Positions 1-9,022 of a DNA stretch of 64,000 nucleotides are shown here, one piece after another (the stretch's first letter is position 1; each line of letters starts with the position of its first letter). The notes beneath the pieces were generated by a model. It searched no databases. It was not told where the DNA came from and worked only from the letters and a program-made list of their open reading frames with translations. A program made the translations under genes and the position numbers. The stretch is from Candidatus Zhuqueibacterota bacterium (lineage in GTDB: Bacteria > Zhuqueibacterota > Zhuqueibacteria > Residuimicrobiales > Oceaniaggregativiventaceae). The stretch is taken from positions 1-64,000 of the forward strand of contig WJME01000161.1 in NCBI GenBank assembly GCA_014728115.1, in the 5' to 3' direction.

Positions 1-161
1 CGGTACGTTATCAGGAAACCGCTTTATATCTGTAATATTCATGCTGAAAAGCTACTAAAAAAAGTCGATACAATAAAGCATTTTTCCAGGAATAGCCGCA
101 TATAAATATGTGTTTATGATTTTCGACTCTAACAGCAAAAAATAATCAGGGAGACAAAAAA

Positions 162-575
162 ATGAAATCGTACAGTATCATCGATGTCGAAGGAATCGGA
201 CCGTCCTATGCAGAAAAGCTCAAGGCCTGTGGGGTTCGATCGGTAAATGCATTTTTAAAACATGCCGCAACCCGCGCTGACCGCAAAAGGCTGGCTCAGG
301 ATAGCGGAATCGAGGAGAAACTGATCTTAAAATGGACAAATTTTGCAGATCTCTATAGAATTCGCGGCGTGGGAAAACAGTATTCAGAGTTGCTGGAAAA
401 AGCGGGTGTGGATACTGTCAAAGAACTCGCCACCCGGGTGCCTGAAAATCTGCACCAGAAAATGATCGAGGTCAATTCCCAGGGACGCAGACTCGTTCGT
501 CAGGTTCCTGCACTCGTGATGGTAAAATCCTGGGTAGAACAGGCCAAATCCCTTGATCCCATGATCTCCCATTGA
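162..575 (+). CDS. DUF4332 helix-hairpin-helix protein
   Basis: A 137-residue protein with two copies of a helix-hairpin-helix unit. The cores are VEGIGPSYAEKLKACGV near residue 9 and IRGVGKQYSELLEKAGV near residue 66, the pattern of DUF4332 proteins. Such folds usually bind DNA or protein without sequence specificity; no catalytic residues are visible. The ATG follows GGGAGACAAAAAA, a good ribosome site. It has no signal peptide and is probably cytoplasmic. It precedes the BON-LysM gene by 43 bases on the same strand, so the two may be co-transcribed. The family assignment is fairly safe; the cellular role is unknown. Confidence 0.8.
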   Translation: MKSYSIIDVEGIGPSYAEKLKACGVRSVNAFLKHAATRADRKRLAQDSGIEEKLILKWTNFADLYRIRGVGKQYSELLEKAGVDTVKELATRVPENLHQKMIEVNSQGRRLVRQVPALVMVKSWVEQAKSLDPMISH

Positions 576-618
576 ATCTGCATTTCGGGACAACTATTAA
601 ACATCAGGAGAATCCCTT

Positions 619-1065
619 ATGGGTATGTTTGATTTTCTCGCCAATGTCGGTGCCAACATTCTTTCCCGCGGCAATGAAGCTGACAAGGTCAAAGAACTAT
701 TGCAACGTGAACTGGGGGCACAGATCCAAAATCTATCCGTTACCTTTGACGATGGAACGGTTTTCCTTACCGGATCGTGTGATTCCCAGGCCACACAGGA
801 AAAAGCCATTCTGCTGGCCGGCAATGTCAAAGGCGTTAGCCAGGTAAATGACGATCACCTTTCTTTTCCAGAGCCTGAAAAAAAGGAAAAAGTAGACTTT
901 TATACCATCAAATCCGGGGATACGTTGTCAAAAATCGCCAAGGATTATTACGGGGATCCAATGAAATATCCCGAAATATTTGAGGCCAATCGTAAAGTGA
1001 TCAAAAATCCGGACCTGATTTATCCCGGCCAAATGATTCGTATACCCACTTTAAAAGGGGAATGA
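619..1065 (+). CDS. BON-LysM domain protein, Kbp/YgaU-like
   Basis: A 148-residue protein with the layout of E. coli Kbp (YgaU, 149 residues): a short N-terminal helix (MGMFDFLANVG), a BON domain at about residues 25-85, and a C-terminal LysM domain from about 95 to 145 (YTIKSGDTLSKIAKDYYGD, then NPDLIYPGQMIRIP). Kbp is a cytoplasmic potassium-binding protein; LysM otherwise binds peptidoglycan. There is no signal peptide, which favours the Kbp-like cytoplasmic role. The stop codon overlaps the start of the next gene, suggesting translational coupling with the DUF937 protein. Confidence 0.85.
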   Translation: MGMFDFLANVGANILSRGNEADKVKELLQRELGAQIQNLSVTFDDGTVFLTGSCDSQATQEKAILLAGNVKGVSQVNDDHLSFPEPEKKEKVDFYTIKSGDTLSKIAKDYYGDPMKYPEIFEANRKVIKNPDLIYPGQMIRIPTLKGE

Positions 1066-1652
1066 TGATGAACCCATTTTTGCAGGAATTCATGGACAGT
1101 GTCGGGCCACAGGCAAGCCGGGAAATGTCAAAGTCTCTGGGCATCAATAAACGAACGGCCCAACAGATTATTCCCCAGCTCGTTCCGTTGATTTTGGGGG
1201 GATTAAAACGCCAAAAAGACGAACGAGGTGGAGCACCACGGGTCAACCATATTTTGAATAAATATGGCAGTCCGGATGCCCTCGACAATATCCACGATCT
1301 CTTTCAGACTCGTGCCAGAGAGACGCAGCCCGATCCGCGGTTGGGTGGACTCGTCGGAGAGTCCGGCATACAAGCCTCCGAAATGTTGTCTGAAAAATTC
1401 GGCCTCGATTCCAATACGGTCATGAAAATCATTCCCATGATCGCTCCCCTGGTATTGGGATTTCTGACCCGCAAACGCGACCAGCAAGGCCTCGGTTCCC
1501 AGGGCATCGCTTCCTTGTTGGATCAGGACGGAGACGGTTCTGTTCTCGATGATGTCGCCGGATTCCTGATGCAAAATCTTTCCGGTAGCAGCAGCCAAAG
1601 ACGGGGTAATGTTTTGGGCAACCTGCTGGGCGGATTACTGAGCAGACGTTAA
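1062..1652 (+). CDS. DUF937 family protein
   Basis: Up to 196 residues, made of two related segments (about residues 5-60 and 95-150), each with a QQIIPQLVPLILGGLKR-like or MKIIPMIAPLVLGFLTR-like core typical of DUF937. A C-terminal stretch (DQDGDGSVLDDVAGFL) looks like an EF-hand-type Asp-rich loop, and the end is rich in Gly and Leu. Three in-frame ATGs occur in a row (1062, 1065, 1068); the AAAAGGGG just upstream best suits the second or third. The gene overlaps the stop of the LysM gene. The biochemical function is unknown. Confidence 0.75.
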   Translation: MMMNPFLQEFMDSVGPQASREMSKSLGINKRTAQQIIPQLVPLILGGLKRQKDERGGAPRVNHILNKYGSPDALDNIHDLFQTRARETQPDPRLGGLVGESGIQASEMLSEKFGLDSNTVMKIIPMIAPLVLGFLTRKRDQQGLGSQGIASLLDQDGDGSVLDDVAGFLMQNLSGSSSQRRGNVLGNLLGGLLSRR

Positions 1653-1661
1653 TTATACGAC

Positions 1662-1692
1662 AAAAGGCGCTGGACCTTGTCCGGCGCCTTTT
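1662..1692. terminator. Bidirectional intrinsic terminator
   Basis: An inverted repeat AAAAGGCGC / GCGCCTTTT with a 13-base spacer lies between the convergent DUF937 and ATPase genes. A-rich and T-rich flanks on each side let it act for both strands. It abuts the stop codon of the minus-strand gene. Confidence 0.8.
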
Positions 1693-4056
1693 CTATACCG
1701 GTTTCCAGGCAAAACATACCAATTCCACATTGACCGATCTCGGTCGTATGCTCATTTGTTCGATGTCTCTGTTATTTACCAACTCGTTTTCGATCTTTTC
1801 AATCTCTTTTTGCAATTCCTGCTCCAGCTCTTGATATTGCTGTTTGATATTTAAAAGCTTTTCTTCTGCCAATTCTACATCACTCGACTCTTTTTGAATT
1901 CGGCTCGCGCTTCTCAGTGTGGTTCCTGCCTTTGAGACCAAGCCGCGACTCGTTTTGCGTCCCAAAAACGCTCCCAGCAACGTTGTACCGATATGAATGG
2001 CAACATTCAGTTTTTGCTGTTTGGCCTGTTCCTGTTCGGTTTGCAATCTCGAGGCCGCACTCAAAATCTTGCTTTCCAGAGAGGCCAATTTTTTATCATA
2101 TTTCTGCCTCAGCAATGTCACCTCCTGATCACGCTTTTCCCGGCCAATCTGGTCGAGCCGGATGATAAAATCCCGTTCATCTTCATCCGGCTGTGAGACA
2201 ATTCCCAGAGCTGCACTTTTGAAAAGTTCCAGGCGATGTTCCTGTATCAGCCGGGTTTTGAACTCTTGTTCCCATTCGCGGTAATTTCCGGACCGCAATG
2301 CAGCGGAAGGCGGATCGATAAAAAAGGCAGGCTGTACCGGCTGTAAAGTCATCTCATTGTGCTTGCGCGAAAGAGAAATATGATCAGGCCACTGCAGCGG
2401 AACGGGTCTGTTTTGAAAAGGAACGAGCCAGACCAGTTTCTCTGTAGCATCGATTTTTTTTCGTGCATCATAATAGTGCAATTGAGCACTCGCCCACAAA
2501 CAAGGTTGATACGTCATGTGTGTGGGCTCTTTATGAGAATCGGTCAGTCTGAGATAGACTTTTTTGATATCAGGCGGTATGCTGGGTTCAGGACCTTTTT
2601 CTTTGGATATCTGGCTTTGATCACCCTCTGGCAAAAAAGAAGGGTCGACACCCGGCTGATCCCCGGATAACATCTTTATCTGTTCCCGCGTCAAGGGTCC
2701 GGCCAGGTAAGACAGAGCCCAGCGTGTATGAAAAATGACGGGATAATTCTCATGTACATTATGCAATAAAAAAACACGTTTATCCAGCCCCGAGATCAAC
2801 TCTTCCAGCTCTTGACGGTCATATCCCCCAGCATCCGCAGACTGTAATCCATCCAGCAACCGGTGCTTGTCCCGTTCCGTCTGTAATCGGCCGATAAACC
2901 AGGTGCCGATATTCGACAATCCCTTGTAATCCAGATCAACCGGATTCTGGGTCGCGACCATGACCCCCAGACCAAAGGCCCGGGCCTGTTTGAACAGCGT
3001 CAACAATGGCTTTTTGGACGGCGGATTTTGCACGGGTGGCATATAACCATACAGTTCATCGATATAGAGCAAAGCACGCAAAGATCCGGATCCCTTTTGG
3101 CTGCGCATCCAGCCCAGCATCGCATTCAGCAACAGTGACACAAAAAACATGCGTTCCCGGTCATCGAGATGAGCGATGGAAAAAATCGAAACCCTGGGTT
3201 TTCCGTCGCGTGTATACATGAAACGATCGACATCAAACGCTTCACCCGACAGCCAGGATTGAAAGCCCGGTGCAGCAAGCAGATTATTGAGTGCCATAGC
3301 CAGCTCGAATCGCTCTTTTGCAGGATAAAAGGTATCCATATCGAGGATACCGATCTTGTCAAAAGGAGGAGACTGTATAGACTGAATCAGGAAAGCAAGC
3401 GTCAAGTCCTGATTTTGACTCCACACATGCGAAAAAATATTGGAAAGCAAAATATGCTCCCGGCTCTGGATGGGATCTGCATCGATCCCCAGCAGAGTCA
3501 GCAACCCACTTACAGACGAGCCGATTCGGTCATGAAAAAGATCATGGTCATCTCGAATGGTTTTAGGGGGAACAGCAAAAGACGACAAGATCGATACCGG
3601 CCTTCCGGCGGTGCTGCCAGGAGTATAAATGCAGTATTCGGCACTTTCTTTTAGACGTTGCAAGCGATCGCCCGATTGTTGCCATTTCTCCAATCCTTTA
3701 TGCCAGAGCTCGGACTGCTTTTGGGCATATTGATCGAGTGTCAGATTCTCGACAGATGCAGTGGCTTTATTTAGCCAGGGCTTGAACGAATCCGGTTTGA
3801 AATCGGGAAAAGTCAACAACAGATTGGTCATATCTCCTTTTGGATCGATGATGATCGAAGGGATCCCATCGATCGTGGCTTCTTCGAGCAAAGAGATACA
3901 AAGCCCGGTCTTGCCACTTCCGGTCATCCCCACACATACCGCATGGGTTGTCAAATCACTGGCATCATAAAGGACCAGGTCATCTTTCATTTTCCGATGC
4001 TCGATATCATACTCTTTGCCGAGATAGAAAAGTCCCAGCTTTTCGTAATCCTGCAT
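1693..4056 (-). CDS. HerA/FtsK-like P-loop ATPase with C-terminal coiled coil
   Basis: A 787-residue ATPase. Walker A is GMTGSGKTG at residues 43-51, followed by SIIIDPKGD, a signature of DUF87/HerA-type motor ATPases. A Walker B-like LLYIDELYGYMPP lies near residue 327, with MVATQNPVDLDYKGLSNIGTWFIGRL downstream (sensor region). Residues of about 630-762 are Gln/Glu/Lys-rich and predicted coiled coil. The ATG at 4056 is chosen because GGAGGGTGGGT precedes it; the frame stays open to 4437 but that extension overlaps the divergent gene and is not protein-like. Related proteins are hexameric DNA translocases, sometimes tied to DNA repair or defence, but no nuclease partner is adjacent. Confidence 0.8.
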   Translation of the reverse strand: MQDYEKLGLFYLGKEYDIEHRKMKDDLVLYDASDLTTHAVCVGMTGSGKTGLCISLLEEATIDGIPSIIIDPKGDMTNLLLTFPDFKPDSFKPWLNKATASVENLTLDQYAQKQSELWHKGLEKWQQSGDRLQRLKESAEYCIYTPGSTAGRPVSILSSFAVPPKTIRDDHDLFHDRIGSSVSGLLTLLGIDADPIQSREHILLSNIFSHVWSQNQDLTLAFLIQSIQSPPFDKIGILDMDTFYPAKERFELAMALNNLLAAPGFQSWLSGEAFDVDRFMYTRDGKPRVSIFSIAHLDDRERMFFVSLLLNAMLGWMRSQKGSGSLRALLYIDELYGYMPPVQNPPSKKPLLTLFKQARAFGLGVMVATQNPVDLDYKGLSNIGTWFIGRLQTERDKHRLLDGLQSADAGGYDRQELEELISGLDKRVFLLHNVHENYPVIFHTRWALSYLAGPLTREQIKMLSGDQPGVDPSFLPEGDQSQISKEKGPEPSIPPDIKKVYLRLTDSHKEPTHMTYQPCLWASAQLHYYDARKKIDATEKLVWLVPFQNRPVPLQWPDHISLSRKHNEMTLQPVQPAFFIDPPSAALRSGNYREWEQEFKTRLIQEHRLELFKSAALGIVSQPDEDERDFIIRLDQIGREKRDQEVTLLRQKYDKKLASLESKILSAASRLQTEQEQAKQQKLNVAIHIGTTLLGAFLGRKTSRGLVSKAGTTLRSASRIQKESSDVELAEEKLLNIKQQYQELEQELQKEIEKIENELVNNRDIEQMSIRPRSVNVELVCFAWKPV

Positions 4057-4320
4057 ACCCACCCTCCATTTTTGCTGTAAATTTACTAAATTGCTTACAT
4101 AGAAAAAACAAATAATTGTCTGAAATGAAAAAATGAGGTTGATTTTGTTATCAACTCTCACTTTATTAATACATGGGGATGGGACAAAAGACGTGGGACA
4201 AACGACAACCGGTGAACAATACATCGATGATATTGCATAGTGATTCAGATCATTCCCATTGACCCCTCTCAGGAAAGGCACTAAACAAAACCAGCAACCA
4301 TGTAATTCGCGGAGAAGAGG

Positions 4321-5259
4321 ATGAATGTCTTTATTACCGGCGCCACCGGCTATATCGGTTTTCAAGTTGCCCAGGCGTTCAGCAGATCCGGATATACTGT
4401 ATATGGATTGACAAGAGATTCTTTCAAGGCTGCACAATTATCCCGTCATGAAATTTTCCCTGTCATCGGGGATTTGACCCGACCTGAAACGTTTGTCGAC
4501 ATTGCCAGAAAAGCGCCTATTCTTATCCATGCGGCTCTCGACCCCGAAGGAAGCACTGCGCAAGTCGACCAGCAGGCTGTTGAAACATTCTTAAAAATGG
4601 CGCACGACAGCGATCATGAAAAAACATTCGTTTATACCAGCGGATTATGGATTTATGGCTCACAAAAAGAGCACCTGGATGAAAAAACTCTATTCTCTCC
4701 CATTCCAATGGACGAATGGCGCCCGGGAGTAGAAGCGCAAATCGCTCAAGCCGAGAATATCAGGTCATTGATTATCCGGCCTGCCACGGTCTATGGCAAG
4801 CAAGGCGGACTTTTTTCAAAGTGGTTTCATCAAGCGCACGTCAACAAATCTTTGAATGTGATAGGTGATGGCAGAAATCACTGGCCGCTGGTGCACGTCG
4901 ACGATTTGGCCCAGGCATTTCTCCTGGCTGTAGAATCCAATTTACGCGATCAGAGTTTCAATATCGCAGATCCGTCCGAGTATACCATGATCGAGATCAT
5001 CAGCGCCGTCGGTCGGGTCACAAACTATGATGGCGCATTGCATAAAATCGATCCTATAGATGCCAAACGTCTTTGGGGAGAAGGGGTGGAAGGATATCTA
5101 TTGGATCATCGCGTCAATAGTGGTAAAGCTCAGCGTCTGCTGGGTTGGTTTCCGCGACATAAAAGCTTTATCGATCAAATTCAAACGTATTTTCTTGCCT
5201 GGCAAGCCTTTCAGCGCGAGAAAAAATGGGTTGCCGAACAAACCAGAGGAATCCGATAA
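4321..5259 (+). CDS. NAD-dependent epimerase/dehydratase (atypical extended SDR)
   Basis: A 312-residue Rossmann protein with the dinucleotide motif TGATGYIGFQ at residues 7-16. The usual extended-SDR landmarks follow: a D at the end of beta 3 (IGDLTRP), YTSGLWIYG, and RPATVYG. The canonical catalytic YxxxK is not visible where expected; the segment after YTSGLWIYG reads PMDEWRPGVEAQIAQ. It may therefore be an atypical SDR or act on a substrate not needing that Tyr. The ATG follows GGAGAAGAGG. The stop codon is directly adjacent to the sulfatase start, so both are co-translated. A nucleotide-sugar or sugar substrate is likely but unproven. Confidence 0.75.
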   Translation: MNVFITGATGYIGFQVAQAFSRSGYTVYGLTRDSFKAAQLSRHEIFPVIGDLTRPETFVDIARKAPILIHAALDPEGSTAQVDQQAVETFLKMAHDSDHEKTFVYTSGLWIYGSQKEHLDEKTLFSPIPMDEWRPGVEAQIAQAENIRSLIIRPATVYGKQGGLFSKWFHQAHVNKSLNVIGDGRNHWPLVHVDDLAQAFLLAVESNLRDQSFNIADPSEYTMIEIISAVGRVTNYDGALHKIDPIDAKRLWGEGVEGYLLDHRVNSGKAQRLLGWFPRHKSFIDQIQTYFLAWQAFQREKKWVAEQTRGIR

Positions 5260-6705
5260 ATGTCTAATTGGCCTGAGATGAACAGACGGCAATTTCTTGC
5301 CAGAACAGGTGCAGCGGCCTTGCTGCCGATGATCTCTTGCACACGCACCGCTAAAAAACCCAATATCCTCTTCGTTTTTGCCGATCAATGGCGTGCACAG
5401 GATACTGGATATGGAGGTAACCCCCTTGTCCGGACGCCGCATTTGGATGATCTGGCAGCAAAGAGCTTCAACTTTACACAGGCAGTGTCCGGATGCCCGG
5501 TGTGCAGTCCCTATAGAGCCAGCCTGCTTACCGGACAATTTCCGGTTTCCCATGGTATTTTTTATAACGACAAGCCGTTAAATGCAGATATTACCAGTAT
5601 GGGTAAATTGTTTGCCCAGGCCGGTTATGATACCGCTTATATCGGCAAGTGGCATCTGAACGGACATCTGCCGGGCGAGACCTATAGAGAAAGCCGCGAC
5701 CGCCCAGTTCCTGCCGGACGGCGCCAGGGATTCGAGTTTTGGCGAGTCAGAGAATGCACCCATGCCTATCTGAACTCGTTTTATTATGATGAACATGATG
5801 AAAAAAAAGTGTGGCAGGGATATGATGCCATTGCACAAACACAGGCCGCTGCCGAGTATATTCAACAGCATCCGCAGGACAACCCGTTTCTTATGGTGCT
5901 CTCCTGGGGTCCTCCTCATGCGCCCTATCATACTGCGCCACACCGGTATCAGGAGCTTTTTTCGCCATCTGACATCGATCTCCGCAAAAACGTTCCCCTG
6001 GAATGGCATGATAAAGCGCGGGACAATATTGCCGGATATTATAGCCATATCGCCGCCCTCGATGAGTGTATGGGAAATCTCATTTCCACGTTGGATGAAA
6101 CCGGGCTGGCAGAAAATACCATTGTCGTCTTTACCTCGGATCACGGAGATATGCTTTATAGCCACGGTCAAATAAAGAAACAACAACCCTGGGAAGAATC
6201 GGTACGCGTACCGTTTTTGCTGCGGTATCCGGCTCTGCATAACTCTCAGGGCAAAACACTGGATGTCCCATTAAACACGCCCGATATTTTACCGACATTG
6301 TTATCACTGGCCGGCATCGATATCCCGGATTCGGTCCAGGGAGATGACCTCTCCGGTCATATCAGAGGCACAGCTACAGAAACCAAAGAATTTGCGCTGT
6401 TGAGTTGTCCTGTTCCATTTCACCAATGGAATTATCATCGCGGCGGCCGTGAGTATCGGGGATTGCGAAATAAATCCTTTACCTATGTCCGCGATCTGAA
6501 TGGCCCCTGGCTGCTTTTTGACAACCAGAACGACCCGTATCAGCTCAACAATCTCGTCGATCATTCCCAATATTCGCAGTTGGTCGAGGAACTGGACGCT
6601 AAACTCGATGCCAGGCTGGCAGCCATAGGCGATGAGTTCCTGGCCGGCCCGGTCTATATGGATCGCTGGAATTATCAATGGGATGGCAATGACGCCCCTG
6701 CCTAG
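5260..6705 (+). CDS. Sulfatase (type I, formylglycine-dependent), exported
   Basis: A 481-residue arylsulfatase-family hydrolase. Residues 8-27 (NRRQFLARTG to MISC27) form a Tat-type signal ending in a possible lipobox. The formylglycine motif is C82-S-P-Y-R86, the Cys type that needs an anaerobic or FGE-type maturase. Metal-site motifs FADQWR (about 40-45) and FTSDHGD (about 290) and the GKWHL Lys/His pair are present. It should release sulfate from sulfated sugars in the periplasm or at the cell surface. It abuts the SDR gene. A second start at 5278 (MNRRQF) would suit the Tat signal equally well. Confidence 0.88.
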   Translation: MSNWPEMNRRQFLARTGAAALLPMISCTRTAKKPNILFVFADQWRAQDTGYGGNPLVRTPHLDDLAAKSFNFTQAVSGCPVCSPYRASLLTGQFPVSHGIFYNDKPLNADITSMGKLFAQAGYDTAYIGKWHLNGHLPGETYRESRDRPVPAGRRQGFEFWRVRECTHAYLNSFYYDEHDEKKVWQGYDAIAQTQAAAEYIQQHPQDNPFLMVLSWGPPHAPYHTAPHRYQELFSPSDIDLRKNVPLEWHDKARDNIAGYYSHIAALDECMGNLISTLDETGLAENTIVVFTSDHGDMLYSHGQIKKQQPWEESVRVPFLLRYPALHNSQGKTLDVPLNTPDILPTLLSLAGIDIPDSVQGDDLSGHIRGTATETKEFALLSCPVPFHQWNYHRGGREYRGLRNKSFTYVRDLNGPWLLFDNQNDPYQLNNLVDHSQYSQLVEELDAKLDARLAAIGDEFLAGPVYMDRWNYQWDGNDAPA

Positions 6706-6798
6706 AACAGACCCGAATATGCCGTTCCGGATATCAAGGACATCACAGCTGTTGATTCCTATTTTGGAAAAGAGTGAAATGGCATATTCAGTCAAGGG

Positions 6799-8019
6799 CT
6801 AACTCTTTAACCCGCTCAAATCCGGTTCCATCCGGTGCGATGATTTTAACAGCTGAACCCAAGACACCTGCTCGTTACGCATGGCAGCTTCTCTTCCCAG
6901 GAGAGTGACAAGGTTACTGTGTACACTGGGTCTGACCGTATCATAGTTAAACGAACCGGAACTGATTTGATCATAAAACGAAGCGATATTCTTTATTGCT
7001 CCCTCTTTATAGATCCCTGTGGTAGCCCCACCGCGATAAAAATGTTCGCCGCGAATCAAAACCTGCCCGCCATACTCTGTTTCCAGGACTCCTTTTGAGC
7101 CAAACACCCGATTACGGATGCCTTCGGGCTGGGTGCCATGTCCGTTGAACTGCCGGGAGCTAAAGGTGATGCCGACCTCATCGGGATACTGATAGATCAG
7201 CGCATAATGATCGTTACAGCTGCCCGGATCGTTGCGCACCTTGTGGCCGCAGCTTCCGACCGCAAACAGGGGGGGCTTGTCCATGATCCAACTCATGACA
7301 TCCAAAGTATGAATATTTTGTTCAGTGATGATATCGCCTGATAACTTGAAATCGCATCCCCAGGCCCGCAGCCGCACCTCGGGATCATGGGGCTGTTCGG
7401 CCAATAATTTGGCTTGTGACTTGAATGGGAACTGGGCGTGGTAGGTCGCCTCTCCAAAGGCAAAATCACCGATCGCTCCACCCTGCACTCTTTGCAGAGC
7501 CTGAATATAAAACTCGTCGGCCCGGGTCTGAAAATCGATCAAAAATGCCAGCTTTTTTTGGCCGGCGCGTTCAGCACTTTGCTGAATCGACTCACAGCCG
7601 GGGACGTCGACGGCTATGGGTTTGGCCAGATAGACATGAGCACCCGAATCCACAGCTGCTGCTGCCTGTTCGGGATGGAAATACGGCGGACTCTCGATGG
7701 CAATGGCATCGACACCTGCATCCAGGAGCTGTTGATAAGCAGACAAGCCGGTAAAACAACGCTGTGACGGAACATTGAATTGTTCTGTCCCGGCCAATGT
7801 GCGATCTTTAAAATAGTCTGCCAGTGCAGAAATTTCAAAGCCCCCATGTTGTGCAAAGAGATTCGCGATCCACAATCCGCGCCCCCCACAACCGATCAAG
7901 CCGAGCTTGATTTTGCTGTTTGCAGCCGTTCCTCTTACCAGGGCTGCATCGATAAACGGGACGGCTGCCAGAGCCTTGCCGCTGTTTTGTAAAAACGTCC
8001 GACGGTGAACTGGTTTCAT
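6799..8019 (-). CDS. Gfo/Idh/MocA family oxidoreductase, Tat-exported
   Basis: A 406-residue protein starting MKPVHRRTFLQNSGKA, a Tat signal, then the Rossmann motif GLIGCGGRGLW near residue 39. Where the family usually has EKP, this one has AKP (YLAKPIAVD), so the catalytic Lys is kept. Such proteins are NAD(P)-dependent sugar dehydrogenases or GH109-like glycosidases with tightly bound NAD; the exported location favours a bound cofactor. ATG 8019 is preceded by AGGAG at 8 bases and is preferred over the GTG at 8034. It converges on the sulfatase gene. The substrate cannot be told from sequence. Confidence 0.85.
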   Translation of the reverse strand: MKPVHRRTFLQNSGKALAAVPFIDAALVRGTAANSKIKLGLIGCGGRGLWIANLFAQHGGFEISALADYFKDRTLAGTEQFNVPSQRCFTGLSAYQQLLDAGVDAIAIESPPYFHPEQAAAAVDSGAHVYLAKPIAVDVPGCESIQQSAERAGQKKLAFLIDFQTRADEFYIQALQRVQGGAIGDFAFGEATYHAQFPFKSQAKLLAEQPHDPEVRLRAWGCDFKLSGDIITEQNIHTLDVMSWIMDKPPLFAVGSCGHKVRNDPGSCNDHYALIYQYPDEVGITFSSRQFNGHGTQPEGIRNRVFGSKGVLETEYGGQVLIRGEHFYRGGATTGIYKEGAIKNIASFYDQISSGSFNYDTVRPSVHSNLVTLLGREAAMRNEQVSWVQLLKSSHRMEPDLSGLKS

Positions 8020-8168
8020 ATTTTCTCCTCTCACTTGTCAATTCGCAACCTTATGCCAGGGGTTCAAGTGAAATATATCTATGGCAGGTACAATAAAACA
8101 AGATAATCAAGCACTGACATGTTTTTATCAAGATACTCGAAAAAAACAACTCTTCCTAGAATAATATA

Positions 8169-8197
8169 TTGCAAAATACATAATCATTTTGTATAAT
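8169..8197 (+). promoter_or_regulatory. Sigma70-type promoter for the acyltransferase gene
   Basis: TTGCAA (8169-8174), 17-base spacer, then a perfect TATAAT (8192-8197) in the 355-base divergent region between the oxidoreductase and acyltransferase genes. The surrounding sequence is AT-rich. It would give a leader of about 170 bases before the GTG start at 8375. Confidence 0.6.
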
Positions 8198-8374
8198 GTC
8201 ATCAGAGGAACAACCCGGGGATAGTGGGGCAGGGACGATCACAATAAAGGACAATACCCTATCAACAGATTTGATTTCGACCCATAAAGAAAAGCTGATT
8301 TGGGAGATCAGTGGGGAGATAATAGATTCGGGGCGGACGGGCCGTTGACATCTAATATTCAGGAGAGCCAGATT

Positions 8375-9022
8375 GTGGTCCGTTTCAGATGTATAGAAAA
8401 CAGAGACGAACTCGAAGAGACGTTTCGGTTACGTTTCAAGGTCTATTGCCAGGAAAAGAATTGGCTCGCGCCAAGTCGTTTTCCCGATGAATTGGAACAT
8501 GATCTATTCGACTCACACGCTGAACACATTATTGCACTCAATTCACAACAAGAGATCGTCGGCACACTCCGTCTCATTCAGCCGCGTTCATCAGATGGAT
8601 ATTTACCCATCCAATCGGTCAAAGGAGTCTCTCTCCGGGATATTCAGCACCAAAAAATAGCACAACTCTCTCGCCTGGTGCTCGACCCTGAATATCGCAT
8701 CGAACCTGTTCTGTTGGGACTGTTGCGATATGTTTTCCACTATACCCAAGAGCATCATATCCTGGTTTTGGTGTTCAATTGTCCGGCCCATTTTTGTTGT
8801 TTGCTAAACAAAAGCGGCCTTTCATTTATCGAATTGGCTCCCAATACACTGATAAACGGCAGGGATTCTATCCCTGTCCTGTGCGAACTCTCTACCGTTC
8901 TGGATACTATCCGCCTTACAGACCCCCATTTGGCTCGATGGCTGAACGACTCTCCGGAAATGATCAAAGATCCGACAGATAGAGTTTTGCAAACCCGGGA
9001 ATCTTTGATGAATATTCTCTAA
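8375..9022 (+). CDS. GNAT acyltransferase, exosortase-associated or FeeM-like
   Basis: About 215 residues starting from a GTG preceded by AGGAGA at a good distance; the frame is open upstream to TTG 8300 but without a ribosome site. Early residues (RCIENRDELEETFRLRFKVYCQEKNWL) and the following HIIALNSQQEIVGTLRLIQP match the fold of PEP-CTERM/exosortase-associated acyltransferases and N-acyl amino acid synthases such as FeeM, which resemble acyl-homoserine lactone synthases. It probably takes acyl chains from an acyl carrier protein. No exosortase or PEP-CTERM protein is nearby, so it is an orphan here. Its own sigma70-type promoter is visible. Confidence 0.65.
   Translation: MVRFRCIENRDELEETFRLRFKVYCQEKNWLAPSRFPDELEHDLFDSHAEHIIALNSQQEIVGTLRLIQPRSSDGYLPIQSVKGVSLRDIQHQKIAQLSRLVLDPEYRIEPVLLGLLRYVFHYTQEHHILVLVFNCPAHFCCLLNKSGLSFIELAPNTLINGRDSIPVLCELSTVLDTIRLTDPHLARWLNDSPEMIKDPTDRVLQTRESLMNIL

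Noticed and set aside
4057-4437. Upstream extension of the ATPase reading frame
   Set aside because: It overlaps the divergent SDR gene, reads as low-quality peptide, and the ATG at 4056 has a strong ribosome site.
6715-6789. 9-base inverted repeat between the sulfatase and Gfo/Idh genes
   Set aside because: The 57-base loop and lack of T tract make it an unlikely terminator.
8345-8350. TTGACA as a -35 box for the acyltransferase gene
   Set aside because: No -10 box at the right distance; the upstream TTGCAA-N17-TATAAT is far better.
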